Of a DNA stretch of 64,000 nt, positions 37,409 through 48,178 are shown one piece after another. The DNA lies in the NCBI GenBank assembly GCA_029891345.1, contig CM057009.1, positions 89,079,416 to 89,143,415 on the forward strand. The letters are read 5' to 3'. The position numbers and the translations under genes were made by a program. Every line of letters begins with the position of its first letter. Positions within the stretch are counted from its first letter, which is position 1. The notes below the pieces were generated by a model. The model was given only the letters and a program-made list of their open reading frames with translations, searched no databases and had not been told where the DNA came from. Origin of the DNA: Dryococelus australis. Its lineage: Eukaryota; Arthropoda; Insecta; Phasmatodea; Phasmatidae.

Positions 37409-38110
37409 ATGATACTGAAACAAAAATCTATAAAAGGAGCATATTTTACTTATCTCGCTCAGTTCACCATGATGCCTCAAAGATGTAAGATCAAAGCTGG
37501 AAGCAGGATCGTAGGTATGCTGATCAACAATCTATCATTCGAGCTGCACATTCCCAGATACAAGTTCTGTGGGCTAGGAACCAAACTACCTAAAAGGCTG
37601 TTACGTGGCGACACAGGCATCAATGCACTGAACGAGGTGTGCAATAAGCGCAATATTGCTTACTCCCTAAACAAGGATTGGGAAACCCCACACAAGGCAG
37701 ACAAGATATTTGTTCAGAAGGCAGACAAAGTAAGAAAATCATCAGACACCAGACTCGGAGAAAAAATAATGAATGATGAACAAAGTGAAGATGAGAATCT
37801 GAGACAAGAGGAAAAGAAAGACACAGGTTAAAATGGGAACAGGTATAGGGAGAAACAGAAAGGCACAAGTAAAATAAAAGCAATGGCAATGGGGAACAAA
37901 AGTATGCAAGGCCAAGAAAACATCTCGCGACGAAATTTTCCATTGCTTTTGCCTGCACTCAGGGACCTCGTGGGCCTAATCTGAACCACCAATGTTATTG
38001 TCTGAGCTGTCAACACGGCATCGAACGAATGGAAGCATTTATCCGAGGCCCAAATACACAATGTAAATATGGAAGCTATCGCCATAGGTAAAAAAAAAAC
38101 ATCCAAGGTC
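37409..38110 (+). pseudogene. Phospholipase-A2-like virion protein of the Polinton, catalytically dead
   Basis: A 140-codon frame (37,409-37,831) contains FELHIPRYKFCGLGTKL, which has the calcium-loop pattern of parvovirus-type viral phospholipase A2 domains. KRLLRGDTGINAL and then IAYS follow. The catalytic His-Asp pair normally just before IAYS is Arg-Asn here, so the enzyme would be inactive. After the stop at 37,829 the same gene seems to continue in shifted frames with a hydrophobic stretch (FPLLLPALRDLVGL, about 37,938-37,980) and an Ala/Met-rich helix (to about 38,095), as in related Polinton proteins. In viruses such domains help virions leave endosomes; that role here is inferred from the family. 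Confidence 0.75.
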
Positions 38111-38179
38111 TGTACCTATGCCCATATGCAGTGAGAAGATGAGGTTTGCAAAAGCGACACTGCAGAAAGATGCGATGAA

Positions 38180-38541
38180 GAAATCTCTACCGAAACGACC
38201 ACTGACGAATGTGGACTTGGATCTGTTTGCACACAAATTGGAAATACCATAATTCAGGGGAGTGTTTATGCGAGATACTTTGCCTCCTAAACACAAGAGA
38301 GACGAATGTGCCATAATAAAATTTTACACAGTAGCCAGGCCTGGTATGTACTGGGTAGGTTACATAAAATGGGGTGCACATGCAGACTATTATGACAGTT
38401 TTGGGAATTTGTGCCCTCCAGCCGAACTGCGAGTGTACCTAAAAAGAACAAAGCTGACAAACAACTATGAGATGGAGCAGATGCTTAATGCATGGCACTG
38501 TGGATATGTGTGTCTTCGCTTCCTTGTTTGTTCGTCCAAGT
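38180..38541 (+). pseudogene. Adenain-like maturation protease of the Polinton, His lost
   Basis: The frame at 38,262-38,541 reads FMRDTLPPKHKRDECAIIKF at the start, then PGMYWVGYIKWG, YYDSFGNLCPP and HCGYVCLRFL. Asp (DSFG) and nucleophile Cys (HCGYV) of the Ulp1/adenain triad are present. The residue before the invariant Trp, normally the catalytic His, is Tyr. An N-terminal lead-in (PLTNVDLDLFAHKLEIP) lies in another frame from about 38,197, and a stop near 38,250 separates them. In the family it cleaves capsid precursors. It lies directly after the phospholipase-like gene and before the capsid genes. Confidence 0.8.
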
Positions 38542-38569
38542 AATTATTTAAAATGACTATAAATCATGG

Positions 38570-39260
38570 GGGAGCTGTCAATAATGTAGATAATGCTTAC
38601 CTTGACGGGTCGTAGCTGCAAGCTGCATGCAGTACACTTTCCGCCACTTTACCTGAATGGGGAATTGTGCATAGGCCTTGTCGATTTTAAAACCTATAAT
38701 GCGATACCGGAACTAGATCCATAAATGGCCAGCTGTACCTCGTATATAGTGGTAATATTACCCATGATATGTCTCTCTTATTAAATAGATGAAATTGAAG
38801 ATACATTGAAGATATGCTGTCCCCCGACACAGTATTCGAACTACATGGACATCCCAATACTCTGAAGAGTGTTATCAGATGAAGCGAATATATCGATTTT
38901 ACGAAACCGGATACAATCGGACCAATGCTCGGGTTCGAGCCATGCTTTTACAAAGCCGACTAAACACACGAGTCGTCGCGGCCCATACACATTTTGCCAG
39001 TCAATGTAATACGAATTAACTGCAATTTAGCGAATGGCATAGCACATACCTCAATGGCAGGGCAAGCAATATGCTGCACGAATTTTTAGCCATGGTCCAT
39101 CCAGGTTTTAAACTGGTAGTAGCACCAGAAAGCATCATTTATGTTCCAGTCATCGCGAAGAGAGCACACGAGGTGGTCGTGACACTCGTCGACCAGCATG
39201 GAGAGTTGGTGAACATTCTAAACGAATAAATCATCCTACGCCTGCATTTGAGAAGATGGG
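38570..39260 (+). pseudogene. Minor capsid (penton-like) protein of the Polinton
   Basis: Pieces recognisable in shifting frames: a 'DFKTYNAIPELDP'-like block (about 38,680-38,725), EYIDFTKPDTIGPMLGFEP (about 38,887-38,943), VNVIRINCNLANG (about 39,003-39,041), and VTLVDQHGELVNIL near 39,178, followed by a stop and IILRLHLRRW. This order matches the penton-type protein that precedes the major capsid gene in Polintons. At least six stops or frameshifts interrupt it. Assignment rests on remembered family motifs, not on an alignment. Confidence 0.65.
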
Positions 39261-39309
39261 AATAAGATTTACGTGTACCAGAATCAGTAAAGTAAAGTGA
39301 TGTGCAAAA

Positions 39310-40616
39310 CCTGCGATAAGTGTGCTGCAGGTCTCCAAGGAGTTAACATGTGCTAGCAAGATTTTCCTCCGCAGTCTCGGCTTCAAAGTCAAATGTTATG
39401 GAAGCTTACCTAAACATCGAAGAGCTAGTGGTTTTCTAAGACAGCATAACGAAGGCGGAACTTCGCGTGTACTAGCCTTTCCTGATCGGACCATACACAC
39501 TAACATCGGAAATTCGGATAGCAATACAACACCAAGATATCAGCTCTCTTCCTTGCCAGTCTTTCCTGTGAATTAGAGGGACTCTTAAGAAAGAATATGG
39601 AATCAACCCGGCATCGACGGTAATAACAAGCAACGGAATTCTTCACCTGATCGTCCACATTACCTATTTTCTCAGCGGTGTCGAGGTGGACCAGTCGCGA
39701 GATGTGGTCATAACCTCGACAGTCAAAACTTAGCTTTTGCTCACACCGAATAAGCTGTCTGCTGCCCAGATGGCAGGCTGGAGAATCGAAGATAACTACA
39801 GTCTTCCTATACAATCTGGAGGCAAGTTCGAAATGTGCATTCTGCCTTCCATGCTATTGGGAGTTGCCGAAGACTACGAACGAATTGTCTTCAATTCGAA
39901 GCAGGAACTGGCACTGTTCTTAGCCAATATGCATGTGGACACCATCGTGGAAACAGGAGAAAACCTGGAGACAGTGGAAATGAAACTACAGTCTATAGAA
40001 TAGTTCCTGCCTCATGTGCTGTAGCACTCCTGAACATGAAAAGATGTTAGAGAATGTGGAAGATGGCAAAAACAACGATATGGCTTTCAGGTCGTGGGGT
40101 CTTAAGACATAACCCGTATTGCCAGTAAGTCAGCACATCAACTGAATGGTAAAGTCCAGCTTTGCTTCTGAGAAACCATGGTACATCACCGTTGGGCTAC
40201 AGACTGGAAGACAGCACAATGTAAGAGTGAGCATTTCGCAGTTCGACACATGTCAAATAGAAAATGTGAAAATATTTTTGAATAGCGAAAGCTATCCGTA
40301 CACCGACATGAATATTAACTTTAAAAATGGCCAGAACCTGCTGGCATATTTAATGTATGCTCAATTCTCAAATGCATATTATGGATGCCCCCAATCCACG
40401 ATATTGAGCATTGATTCGCTAAAGAGTTTGATCCCGCTCATGGTATTCGATGTGAGTGAACAGGACGAGTGTTTTACCTTCAATGTAATCGACTGCAGGA
40501 TCGAATTCACGACACAGGGAAATATATCTGCAAACATGTATGCATTCTGCCTGATATTTCACGACCAGCTTGTAAGTTACAATTGCCGAGATAAGACTTT
40601 CAAAATACTGTCGTGA
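39310..40616 (+). pseudogene. Double-jelly-roll major capsid protein of the Polinton
   Basis: An N-terminal piece (39,322-39,576) begins near ELTCASKIFLRSLGFKVKC. A middle piece (39,737-40,003) contains AGWRIEDNYSLPI and MLLGVAEDYERIVFNSKQEL. The C-terminal 156-codon frame (40,146-40,616) contains KPWYITVGLQTGRQHN, NVKIFLNSESYPY, YGCPQSTIL and YAFCLIFHDQLVSYN. These are the successive landmarks of the hexon-like major capsid protein of Polintons/adintoviruses. The first half is broken by stops and frameshifts; the last 156 codons are uninterrupted. It is the last gene of the plus-strand set and ends about 90 bp before the right terminal repeat. Confidence 0.85.
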
Positions 40617-40699
40617 GCGCAGCTGAGAATATATAAGTATGACAGTTCACACCTGCAAGAACTGTTTATTCGTCTTGGAGTAACGTCAGCTTCAAGGTT

Positions 40700-41788
40700 C
40701 AAAAAGTTCCTGAAATGGCATAACGGACGGTCGTATGTCAAGTGGTGGGGTTTCCCAGCACGCTACAATTCCTGGGTGGACGGTGCGCATATCGAGCGGT
40801 GAACACATAAGATTGCAATTAATAAATGTGTTTTTAATTTTCTACATTTCCAAATAAAGTAACTATGAAAATCTACGAATTTGCAGGAATGGTCAATATC
40901 ACTATATTCAGTATAGAGGGCGCCGACAATAAACTATACGTGAAAAGCATAAAGAAATATGGCTGTCACCTGGTAGCTAAATCGCCTTCTCGCCTGGTGG
41001 TTAAATCGAGAAAATAGTGCCAAGGTATTGAAAATGAAAACATGAAATTCAAGATGGTGGTCTCAAACGCTATGAACAAATGTCAAAACAAAAAATCCAA
41101 GATGACAAAATGAGTATGGGTGAGGGAGGTGGAGGCCTGCCGACTAATTAACCAATGAGAAACATTAGTAATGGAGGGGAATGTTAAGAATGTCATTGAT
41201 TGGGGGAGGGTTGGCCGTCTGCTTCACATGGAGCTGGGGAATGGGACCTGCTGAAATATAGTTTTTAAAATAAAATTCTTGATATTATTTCGTGAATATT
41301 TTTTGTAGGTTTCTATTTTTAATTTTTTTTTTTTTTTGGAATTTTTGGTTTTAAGGTCATTCAAGGTCACGGTCACCTGGATCCAATATGGCCGACGATA
41401 TGGCTGACAGGAACAAGATGGCTGTTGGTTGGGTCTGAATTCGGACCATAGACCTTGTGTATGGATTTGGCATACCCTATGCCTATAAAACCAATATGGC
41501 AGCCACTGCTCTGCCCTCAAAACGATATCCCCAAATCCTTCAGATGGATGGAACAGTGCCCTTCGGGGGATCGTTTTTGCAACTTTCGATGCTTTTTTGA
41601 GGGAAAAGTAGGAAAAGTTGAGGGGAAAATAGGGAAATTTTAATGAAAAAGGAAAATTGTGAGGGGAAAATAGTTGATTTGGACGGAAAAAGGGGAAATT
41701 TTGAGAGAAAAATGGCCCCCAGGGGACCAAATGACTGAGTATGAATAGTTCCGGTCTCCGATCCCGGTTCTCGGTGGCCCCGACTCAT
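40700..41788 (-). repeat. Right terminal inverted repeat of the Polinton
   Basis: The inverted partner of 32,894-34,140. At its inner edge the plus strand encodes SYVKWWGFPARYNSWV (about 40,733-40,780), the counterpart of the integrase C-terminal end in the left repeat. Outward lie ATATGGCTGTCACCTGGTAG, CAAGATGGTGGTCTC, AAGGTCATTCAAGGTCACGG and TTGGCATACCCTATGCC. The outermost bases, CCCCGACTCAT, mirror the left end. Confidence 0.85.
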
Positions 41789-43149
41789 CTTTTTTCTTCT
41801 ACTTAACTTTTTAAAGATTTACATTTTCAAAATAGGGGATTAAGTAAATCTTAAGTGTAATTCGTCATATCACTGGAATAATTGTCGCGATTTAAATCAA
41901 GCTTCGCAGGTTAACAGAAATCACGAGTACATTTAAATTAATTTGAATAACAAATTCCGTTTTCTAGTCTGGGAGAGGGGGCGCACTGAAAAGTAAATAT
42001 TTCATTTTATTCGAACAAAAATTTTTAAAGCTGACACGTGGTATTTTCATATTATTTATGTCATTCAATAATCATTTTATAAATGTCCCACCTACTGCTT
42101 TTTTCTGTAAATTACTTCATAGCTTTGGAACCGGTTAAAGTTCCAAACGATTTAAATAAAACTTGGTGTGCTGGCGAAAACTAATGAATCATAATAATAA
42201 CTATTCTCTTTTACGCGCTATCGTGGTAATATATTACTTAAAGATATTTGTGTCATTTTTCAGGAATAGCTATACGCAGATTGACCAAAAAAATATTGGT
42301 ATAATTTTTTGGAGAATAACAATTAGGTTGGAGTTTTTCAGCCGAACATTATATTAAAAGATTTAAATTTTATTCTAGGAATTATTACACATATGAAAAA
42401 AGTCTAACATATTTCAATCAAATGTAATTGTTCTAGGCGACATGTGACAATAAAAAACCCTATACAGTTAAACTGCATGTTACAATTTTAGTGAAGCCAG
42501 TATAGAGAAACACGAAGAAAGGACAAACTTACATAATTATTTTTGCTATAATCATACCAACATAATAATAGTAAAATTCAACTGATAATTTCAGTTGTTG
42601 GTATTCACTGGACAAATGAATATTAAAACTGATTCCTAGTGAATTGTACTGGTCTGGTAGTAAAACGTCAGTGCATCGCATTGCTTCGCCAGTGGATAAT
42701 AGATCATTCACCAAAGATGCAGCAAAATATGTCTACTGGTTGAAATCACTGATTCAGATTTATAGTGCGGAGTGTTTTATTTCTGCCGATATATTTCTGA
42801 TGCCATAGAATTCTATACGTTATCGCGGTGAAAGATGATAGTGAAATAAATGCATCAGTTTTGCAAAACATGCTCACAATGTTGCAAAAACCATTATCTG
42901 GGACTGTCTTTATAATTTTTGTCCATGTACTTCCAAAAAGTAAGTAGAATTCAGTTGACATATTTTAAATTAATTTATGAACTTGTCATTTTAAAGAGTT
43001 CTTAACGTGAGAGTCTATCTAAAACCCAGCTTTTTTTAAATTAAAATTTTGTGAAAATCTGAGCTTTCTGTGTTATCGTTCAACCGAATTCAATAGAATA
43101 ATTTTACTTTCAGGTTTCATCGTATCATATACACGCACTGAGGGCCTGG
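41789..43149. other. Non-coding AT-rich DNA
   Basis: No gene or shared repeat recognised between the Polinton end and the THAP-like repeat. Confidence 0.5.
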
Positions 43150-43830
43150 CTACGTGGATGTGTTTTCCGCGTTTGAGACCAAAAAGAACTGGAGCAATAA
43201 GTGTGAAATTACCACTCGCATCTTATCCTCCAAAGCCGCTACGTGCAAGACTCCGAACTGGCGCTTAACGTTCTCGTCGTGGGGCGTGTACATGTGGGTA
43301 GGGACCTGAAGAATTCGCGGGTTCAACGTCCTCCAGGGTAGACTCCACAGTCTTCCCATTCGTTGGTTGCTGCCACAGTGGAGAACGTGGACGTGCATGT
43401 TGTTGTTTGTTTCGTGACACAAATGTAAGAGTTTTCCAATTCTAGTTTGTGATAAAATTAATCCACGAATTTTTCAAGTCTCTACCCATGGGATTACAAG
43501 CAGTGATCCTACTATTTTACTGGTGGAAGTTCTGTAGAAAGGTCCAATGCATTCCACTCGAGTACTTTTGTACGTATTAGATACGAATATTTTGAGGTAG
43601 AACATTTTGAATTAGTAGGTTTTTAGCGATATTGGCATGCTGGGAAGTGGTGTTTATAATGTGTGCGTTGTCTTTCAAATAAGTGATAAGCCTCGTCAGA
43701 AATGTGTGTTCTTTTCGTAGATTAGCACATTGGGCGAACATTTACAAGTTTTAGTAACAAACCTGTATTTTAAACAATCCGCAAAGCAGTTCAAGCGGAA
43801 GGTAGACGGGGCACTTAAGGTCAAAATTTA
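43150..43830. repeat. THAP-like dispersed repeat, copy 1 (uninterrupted)
   Basis: Its left third matches 46,365-46,520 (for example the AACTGGCGCTTAACGTTCTC / AACTGGCGATC regions). Its centre (43,305-43,490) matches 54,740-55,000 (CTCCAGGGTAGACTCCAC, GCTGCCACAGTGGAGA, AAAATTAATCCACGAA). Its right third (43,530-43,830) matches 46,970-47,190 (CTGTAGAAAGGTCCAA, CAGCACATTGG-type). It therefore links the other two copies into one family. About 65 bp present in the 54.7-kb copy are missing from its centre. Confidence 0.65.
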
Positions 43831-45082
43831 CAACTGCTGACTGAACACACCATCTGTAAGTCTTATGTTTTAGCTGCGTGCTCACATATAAAACGTATTT
43901 GCCAACACATAACATGACGAGTGCCTAATTAAACATCAAGTGAAATATATAAGTAAATAAAAATGAAAAAAATATCTTGAGTTCGCCAATACTGAATTTA
44001 TGTAACAAGTCCCATTTTTTAACGGAAGTAAAAGGTTTGCTTTTATGTTAAAATTGGTATAGGTATTATAACACGTTAATTTTAATTTTAATAATTCTTG
44101 ATTTTTACTCGTGATTTACTTGGGAAATAAAGAAGATTTTTTATTTTCCGTAATGACTGAGATTATTGTTGGACCGGAATGAAGATGTGGAAAGCTTACT
44201 TTATTCGTGGGGTTTAAATTTAATGTGTGATTTAAAACATGATCCTTTCAATGGACGGAAATTCAATTAAAGAAAAATATAAGAGCAATTAATTTATGAC
44301 AATATAAAATATAGTAGCTGATTTAAAAAGTCCACAACGTAAATGTATATATGAATATTCTTTAAAAATCAAAACGAAATACTTTCATTCGTCATCCAAG
44401 ATTATATTAAATCACTATTTTTTAGAAATTATTTCGTTTAGTGTAGTATATTCATGAACGTGCCGTTACATTAATTTTGCTACGGAAATTAAAATATTGA
44501 AATTTTTTACAAGAACATGTATTTTCTTCAGTTTTAACACAACATTTTTAAGAGTAAGTTTTAGATTATATCGTAAGATAAAATTTTTTATTTTTGCTCT
44601 TTGATAATCTAATACAGCCATTTCCCGTAGAAAGCAAGAAAAATGGAATATAATGTTTGAAATACTGTACAAAACGTAATTGAGAGATATAATCATTATC
44701 ATATTTAAGTTTTTTTACGATTAAGTATTTTATTGTTGATAACAAAGTAATGATTTGGAGACAGTACCGAATTACCACGCGAAGAATGTGTTATGACCTA
44801 TAATTTCGGTAACAGCAGTCAACAATCTGGAAATTATCGACAGAGATAATTAATTTGTTTTAAAATAGATGTAGTGAGTTCCGTTTCTGTGGAATGGAAA
44901 CACGTAAGTTAAATCCTTCATGTTACGGGATACTAAGAAGTAATTTTAAGTGTAATGATAGAAACTTCCGTTTTACTTCAGATAGATAATCGTTGGCTCC
45001 GTTCAGAACAAAGAGAGGAAGGAATTGTGGCGTTTAAACACCAATTTGCCTGAATTTACTTATGAAAACCGCAATTACTTAC
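43831..45082. other. Non-coding AT-rich DNA
   Basis: No gene supported. If the exon at 45,083-45,450 is real, this would be the start of its intron on the minus strand. Confidence 0.45.
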
Positions 45083-45450
45083 ATGGTTTGCCAAGGATCC
45101 GAACGCGGAAAGTGTTCATCCGAAGATAACTTAGCAAACTCTCCTACGGAATTCACATCCACAAATGAAGGAGTTTTTATTGGCACATTATTTCCTCGGT
45201 GTACGTTCGCACCAGGCAACTCGTATTGGAATGCATTGTAAACGAGGAATGTTTGCTTCGAATTCAAGTTATTATTTTGAAAAAACATTATAAACATGTT
45301 AATTTTGTTCCTCGAAACTGATTCTTTCATTTGTGACTTTGATGTCCCGGATTTTCGCAAGTGGTAATCGTACCGGACGATGCCGCTGCTCGGCGGGTTT
45401 TCTCGAGCATCTCCCGTTTCCTCCGCACTTGAATTCCAGTGCTCCTCCAT
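45083..45450 (-). CDS. Candidate first coding exon of a host gene, function unknown
   Basis: On the minus strand an ATG at 45,450 in good context (GAGAATGG) opens 122 codons plus two bases, starting MEEHWNSSAEETGDAREN. The frame ends at CAAACCAT|GTAAGT, a near-perfect splice donor (45,082-45,077); the apparent stop codon is inside that donor. Composition is protein-like: acidic/Ser-rich N-terminus, a Lys/Arg-rich middle (YHLRKSGTSKSQ), then TPSFVDVNSVGEFAKLSSDE. GC content is above the surroundings. No domain was recognised, no signal peptide or membrane segment is evident, and no second exon was identified. It is partial by definition. Confidence 0.45.
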
Positions 45451-45839
45451 TCTCACCTCATTTCACGCTCATCGGCTCTCAATAGCTCGTTTTTAAGAAC
45501 CGTCCAAACTCCTCAACACAATTTATTCCTTTTAGTATTTCCGAGTTACGTAGAATTTTCAGTAAATAATTTTAAATTAAAATCTCAACTTTTTTTTAAA
45601 AATTAAAATTCGATACGTTCACCATGTTATGAAGCTTTAAAGAGAAGCCAACAGATTATGTTGCATTATTTACCACTCACTGCGATAAACATGACAATCT
45701 TTTCAGTCAAAATGGCCTTACACAGAGGTACAGAACGCCCGCAGTGTTGTAATTTTTCTTACGTGTGCCCCAACGTATCTTCAAAACAGGGCTCATTACA
45801 GACAGAACCATTCAGACAAGCCATTAGTAAAGGATATTG

Positions 45840-45985
45840 AAGCTGACATGGCCATTCTCCTAGAACGACTTATTCAAACCATGGCAAACCGAAATAAGCA
45901 CGACCGGACCGGAAAACTAACCCAGACCTTCCGGATGCGAGTCCAGTATGCTAAACCATTGTCTGCGTTACGACGATGCACATTC
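45840..45985 (-). mobile_element. Decayed SINE copy (same family as 24.86-25.10 kb)
   Basis: Shares CCATGGCAAACCGAAAT-type body sequence and GATGCGAGTCCA with the 24.9-kb SINE, in the same orientation. The tRNA-like head is eroded: the B-box region reads AACCCAGACC on the plus strand, where the intact copy has GAATCGAACCC. Confidence 0.55.
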
Positions 45986-46329
45986 GAGGAACAATTGTAT
46001 AAAAACCCATTTTAGTAAAAAAATCGCAAAGCTCCGTCTTAAGTTTTCTTTCATCCGACATGGTGAATTTGCTATTTGTGTGCCATAACTTTTTAAAAAT
46101 AAAATATGTAAGTAATTTTTATTGTAGCATATCTACATTTCACATATACCTTCACAAAGTCGCAAAATTTAATTCACGCGTTATGGGGTAGTTGTGAAAC
46201 GGCAAATATCTGTTTATAATTTAAAAATTACGCTGCATTAATTACGCATTGATTACTTTAAAAAAAATTTATATCGCTATATATGTGTAGTGTTTGTTTT
46301 GAAAGAAGTGTCCCTGAATAAATTAAATT

Positions 46330-46528
46330 AGCTAGATACCAGAAATTCAACATGGCGTTGTGAAGATGTTTTTCCTCGTTCGAGGCCGAGAAGCGCGGGA
46401 ACGATAAGGGTGACAATGTCTTGCGCATCGAGAGCGCCGTATCCGCTAAGCGCAAGGGTCTTAACTGGCGATCAATATTTTGCGTCGTACTGAAAGTACG
46501 TGTGGGACTTTCAGCGGTGACATTATTT
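46330..46528. repeat. THAP-like dispersed repeat, copy 2, left part
   Basis: Matches about 43,160-43,290: TTCGAGGCCGAGAAGCGCGG corresponds to the TTTGAGACCAAAAAGAACTGG region, and CTTAACTGGCG is shared. The copy is cut by MITE family 1 copy C and resumes at 46,954. Confidence 0.55.
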
Positions 46529-46530
46529 TA

Positions 46531-46951
46531 TAGGATATTCACGGTCAAATGAGCACTTTTGAAAGCCCTGCTTAAGTTATACTTGTATGCACGTTGTGTA
46601 TTCTTCTGCCTTCAGTAAAATTAACATTTCCAATGGCCTCATCACTTTATTAATGCGCCGGTCAAGTGAAGCTGACAAACTATCAGAAAAGTAAATAGTT
46701 TTCAAATTTGCTAATTTTTACATTCCGGTGCATTGAAGAAACATATAGCGAAAGAAATAATATGAGTTATCATAAATGATTACCTAACACTTTTTATTCG
46801 ACGTTAAGATATGGACCTACTTCCCATCCTCGCTACCAACTTTACTGGGCGCACGTCACTCAGTGCGCCCGTTAAAATGTATGCAGGAAAGAGCGGTGAC
46901 TCTTTTCTAAGGTTGATTTCAAAACTGGTCATTTTATCGTGAACAGCCTTT
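46531..46951. mobile_element. MITE family 1, copy C
   Basis: 421 bp, beginning TAGGATATTCACGGTCAAAT and ending TTATCGTGAACAGCCTT, with TA on both sides (46,529-46,530 and 46,952-46,953). It lies between the two halves of THAP-like repeat copy 2, so it is younger than that copy. Confidence 0.85.
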
Positions 46952-46953
46952 AT

Positions 46954-47200
46954 TGATGAAAAGTCTGTAGAAAGGTCCAACGAAGGGCATTTGAGTAGTT
47001 TCAAATGTATATGTACTATTATTTGGTGCTTCTAACGTGCGCGACTTCTTGGCACTTGTATGAAATATGTGTTTTTTTTCGTAGCTCAGCACATTGGACA
47101 CATGTTTAATAGTTTGGTGGGAAAACGTTTATTCCAGACACACTGCAAAGCCATTACAGAACCAAGTAGGCTGGAGACTTAAGCAAACACCATCAAAGCT
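46954..47200. repeat. THAP-like dispersed repeat, copy 2, right part
   Basis: Matches 43,530-43,830: GTCTGTAGAAAGGTCCAACG, then TTCGTAGCTCAGCACATTGG and CTGCAAAGCCATTACAGAAC. Confidence 0.55.
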
Positions 47201-47649
47201 TAATATTATCGGTTCGTCGATACAGGCTCATACAGGTTAGTATCAAGCTTTGTTGGTCGTTTTCTGAGGCAGAGCTTTGTGATGCCTTGTTCCGTAACGT
47301 AATTCCAAAATTACATTACGAATGTGTTTCGTGGTTCCACAAGCAGCCATTCGAACGCTCCGATCCGCAGGGAGCTGCCACGGTGTCCTCTCCCGAGGCA
47401 AATAGGTGCACAGTTTTAAAACTAGTCCATGGTATCTTGCAGATTGGCCCTAGAGCTACTGGGGTGCTGCCGCGGAGTTTGTCATTTCCTGGGTTAATTT
47501 TGAGGTTATGCCCGTCGTCTTGTTGCATTAGCACATCCACTTCCATATTTTACGCACTCATATCTTTTAAAGTATTTATATTTAAGAGCTGTGAACTTTA
47601 TTTTCGTGTTCAGGGGGTGTTGCAGGGGCGTTAAGTATAGTTCAACCCC
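47201..47649. other. Unassigned GC-richer segment
   Basis: Open frames on both strands at 47,287-47,634 (115 codons plus, 76 codons minus) lack known motifs. It directly follows the THAP-like repeat and precedes a Tc1-like remnant, so it is probably part of an unrecognised repeat. Confidence 0.3.
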
Positions 47650-48178
47650 CATATTATGCCTTTACCACACCCGAAAAGAACTTAGCCAATCGTTCTATCG
47701 GGGATATAAGGTGGAACTTGATGGCAATGTGAACTCCTTAGAATCATGCAGGCAATCCTTGGACAATGTGCAGTGTATGAACGAGCATGTATTGCTGATA
47801 GACTGCACCAAGGTGCTGGTTTAAGGAGGGTAACTCATGAGGCCAGAGGATGTCACCGTGCCACTAGGGTCCCCAGAATCACTACTATAGGTGATCTGAA
47901 GTCATTCCGTTACTCCAGGATAAACGCCTATGTGTGCCCGAAACGTTAGCGGGATGCGTCTTCTCCCCTCGGAGTCACCACACTCGTACGCGGCGGTCAT
48001 CCATGGTGATGCAGAACCAATTTTATTCGATGAACATGATACGACGCTACACGCCACCACTCTATGACACCAGGTTACAGCACCGCATCAAACGCCGCTT
48101 CGCTGTGGTGTTAACAACCTACGTATGGGACGGTGAACCCATAGTCCAGCTGATGCCAGTCGTCTGGCTGTGATGAGA
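47650..48178 (-). pseudogene. Tc1-like transposase remnant 2
   Basis: Minus-strand fragments in successive frames: ARRLASAGLWVHRPIRRLLT and TPQRS (about 48,165-48,090; helix-turn-helix to core linker), WFCITMDDRRVRVWWLRGEK and THPANVSGTH (about 48,020-47,925; just after the first catalytic Asp, whose region is eroded), then GAVYQQYMLVHTLHIVQGLP (about 47,815-47,757). In the last, the second catalytic Asp of the usual QQDN motif is lost. The Glu region is barely recognisable. Different from remnant 1 in sequence. Confidence 0.55.

Larger units (their letters stand above)
32894..41788. mobile_element. Endogenous Polinton/Maverick (adintovirus-like) provirus, defective
   Basis: Long terminal inverted repeats (left about 32,894-34,140, right about 40,700-41,788) enclose two divergent gene sets. 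Minus strand: packaging ATPase, an uncharacterised Polinton protein, integrase. Plus strand: phospholipase-A2-like protein, adenain-like protease, minor capsid (penton) protein, major capsid protein. Both ends read ATGAGTCG(A/G)GGCC outward-in. No 6-bp target duplication is evident directly at the ends. At 8.9 kb it is about half the usual 15-20 kb, and no DNA polymerase B was seen. All genes are interrupted, so this is a fossil of a virus-like element. Confidence 0.9.

Noticed and set aside
37620-37958. Hydrophobic 112-codon minus frame with membrane-like segments
   Set aside because: Shadow of the phospholipase-A2-like gene on the plus strand.
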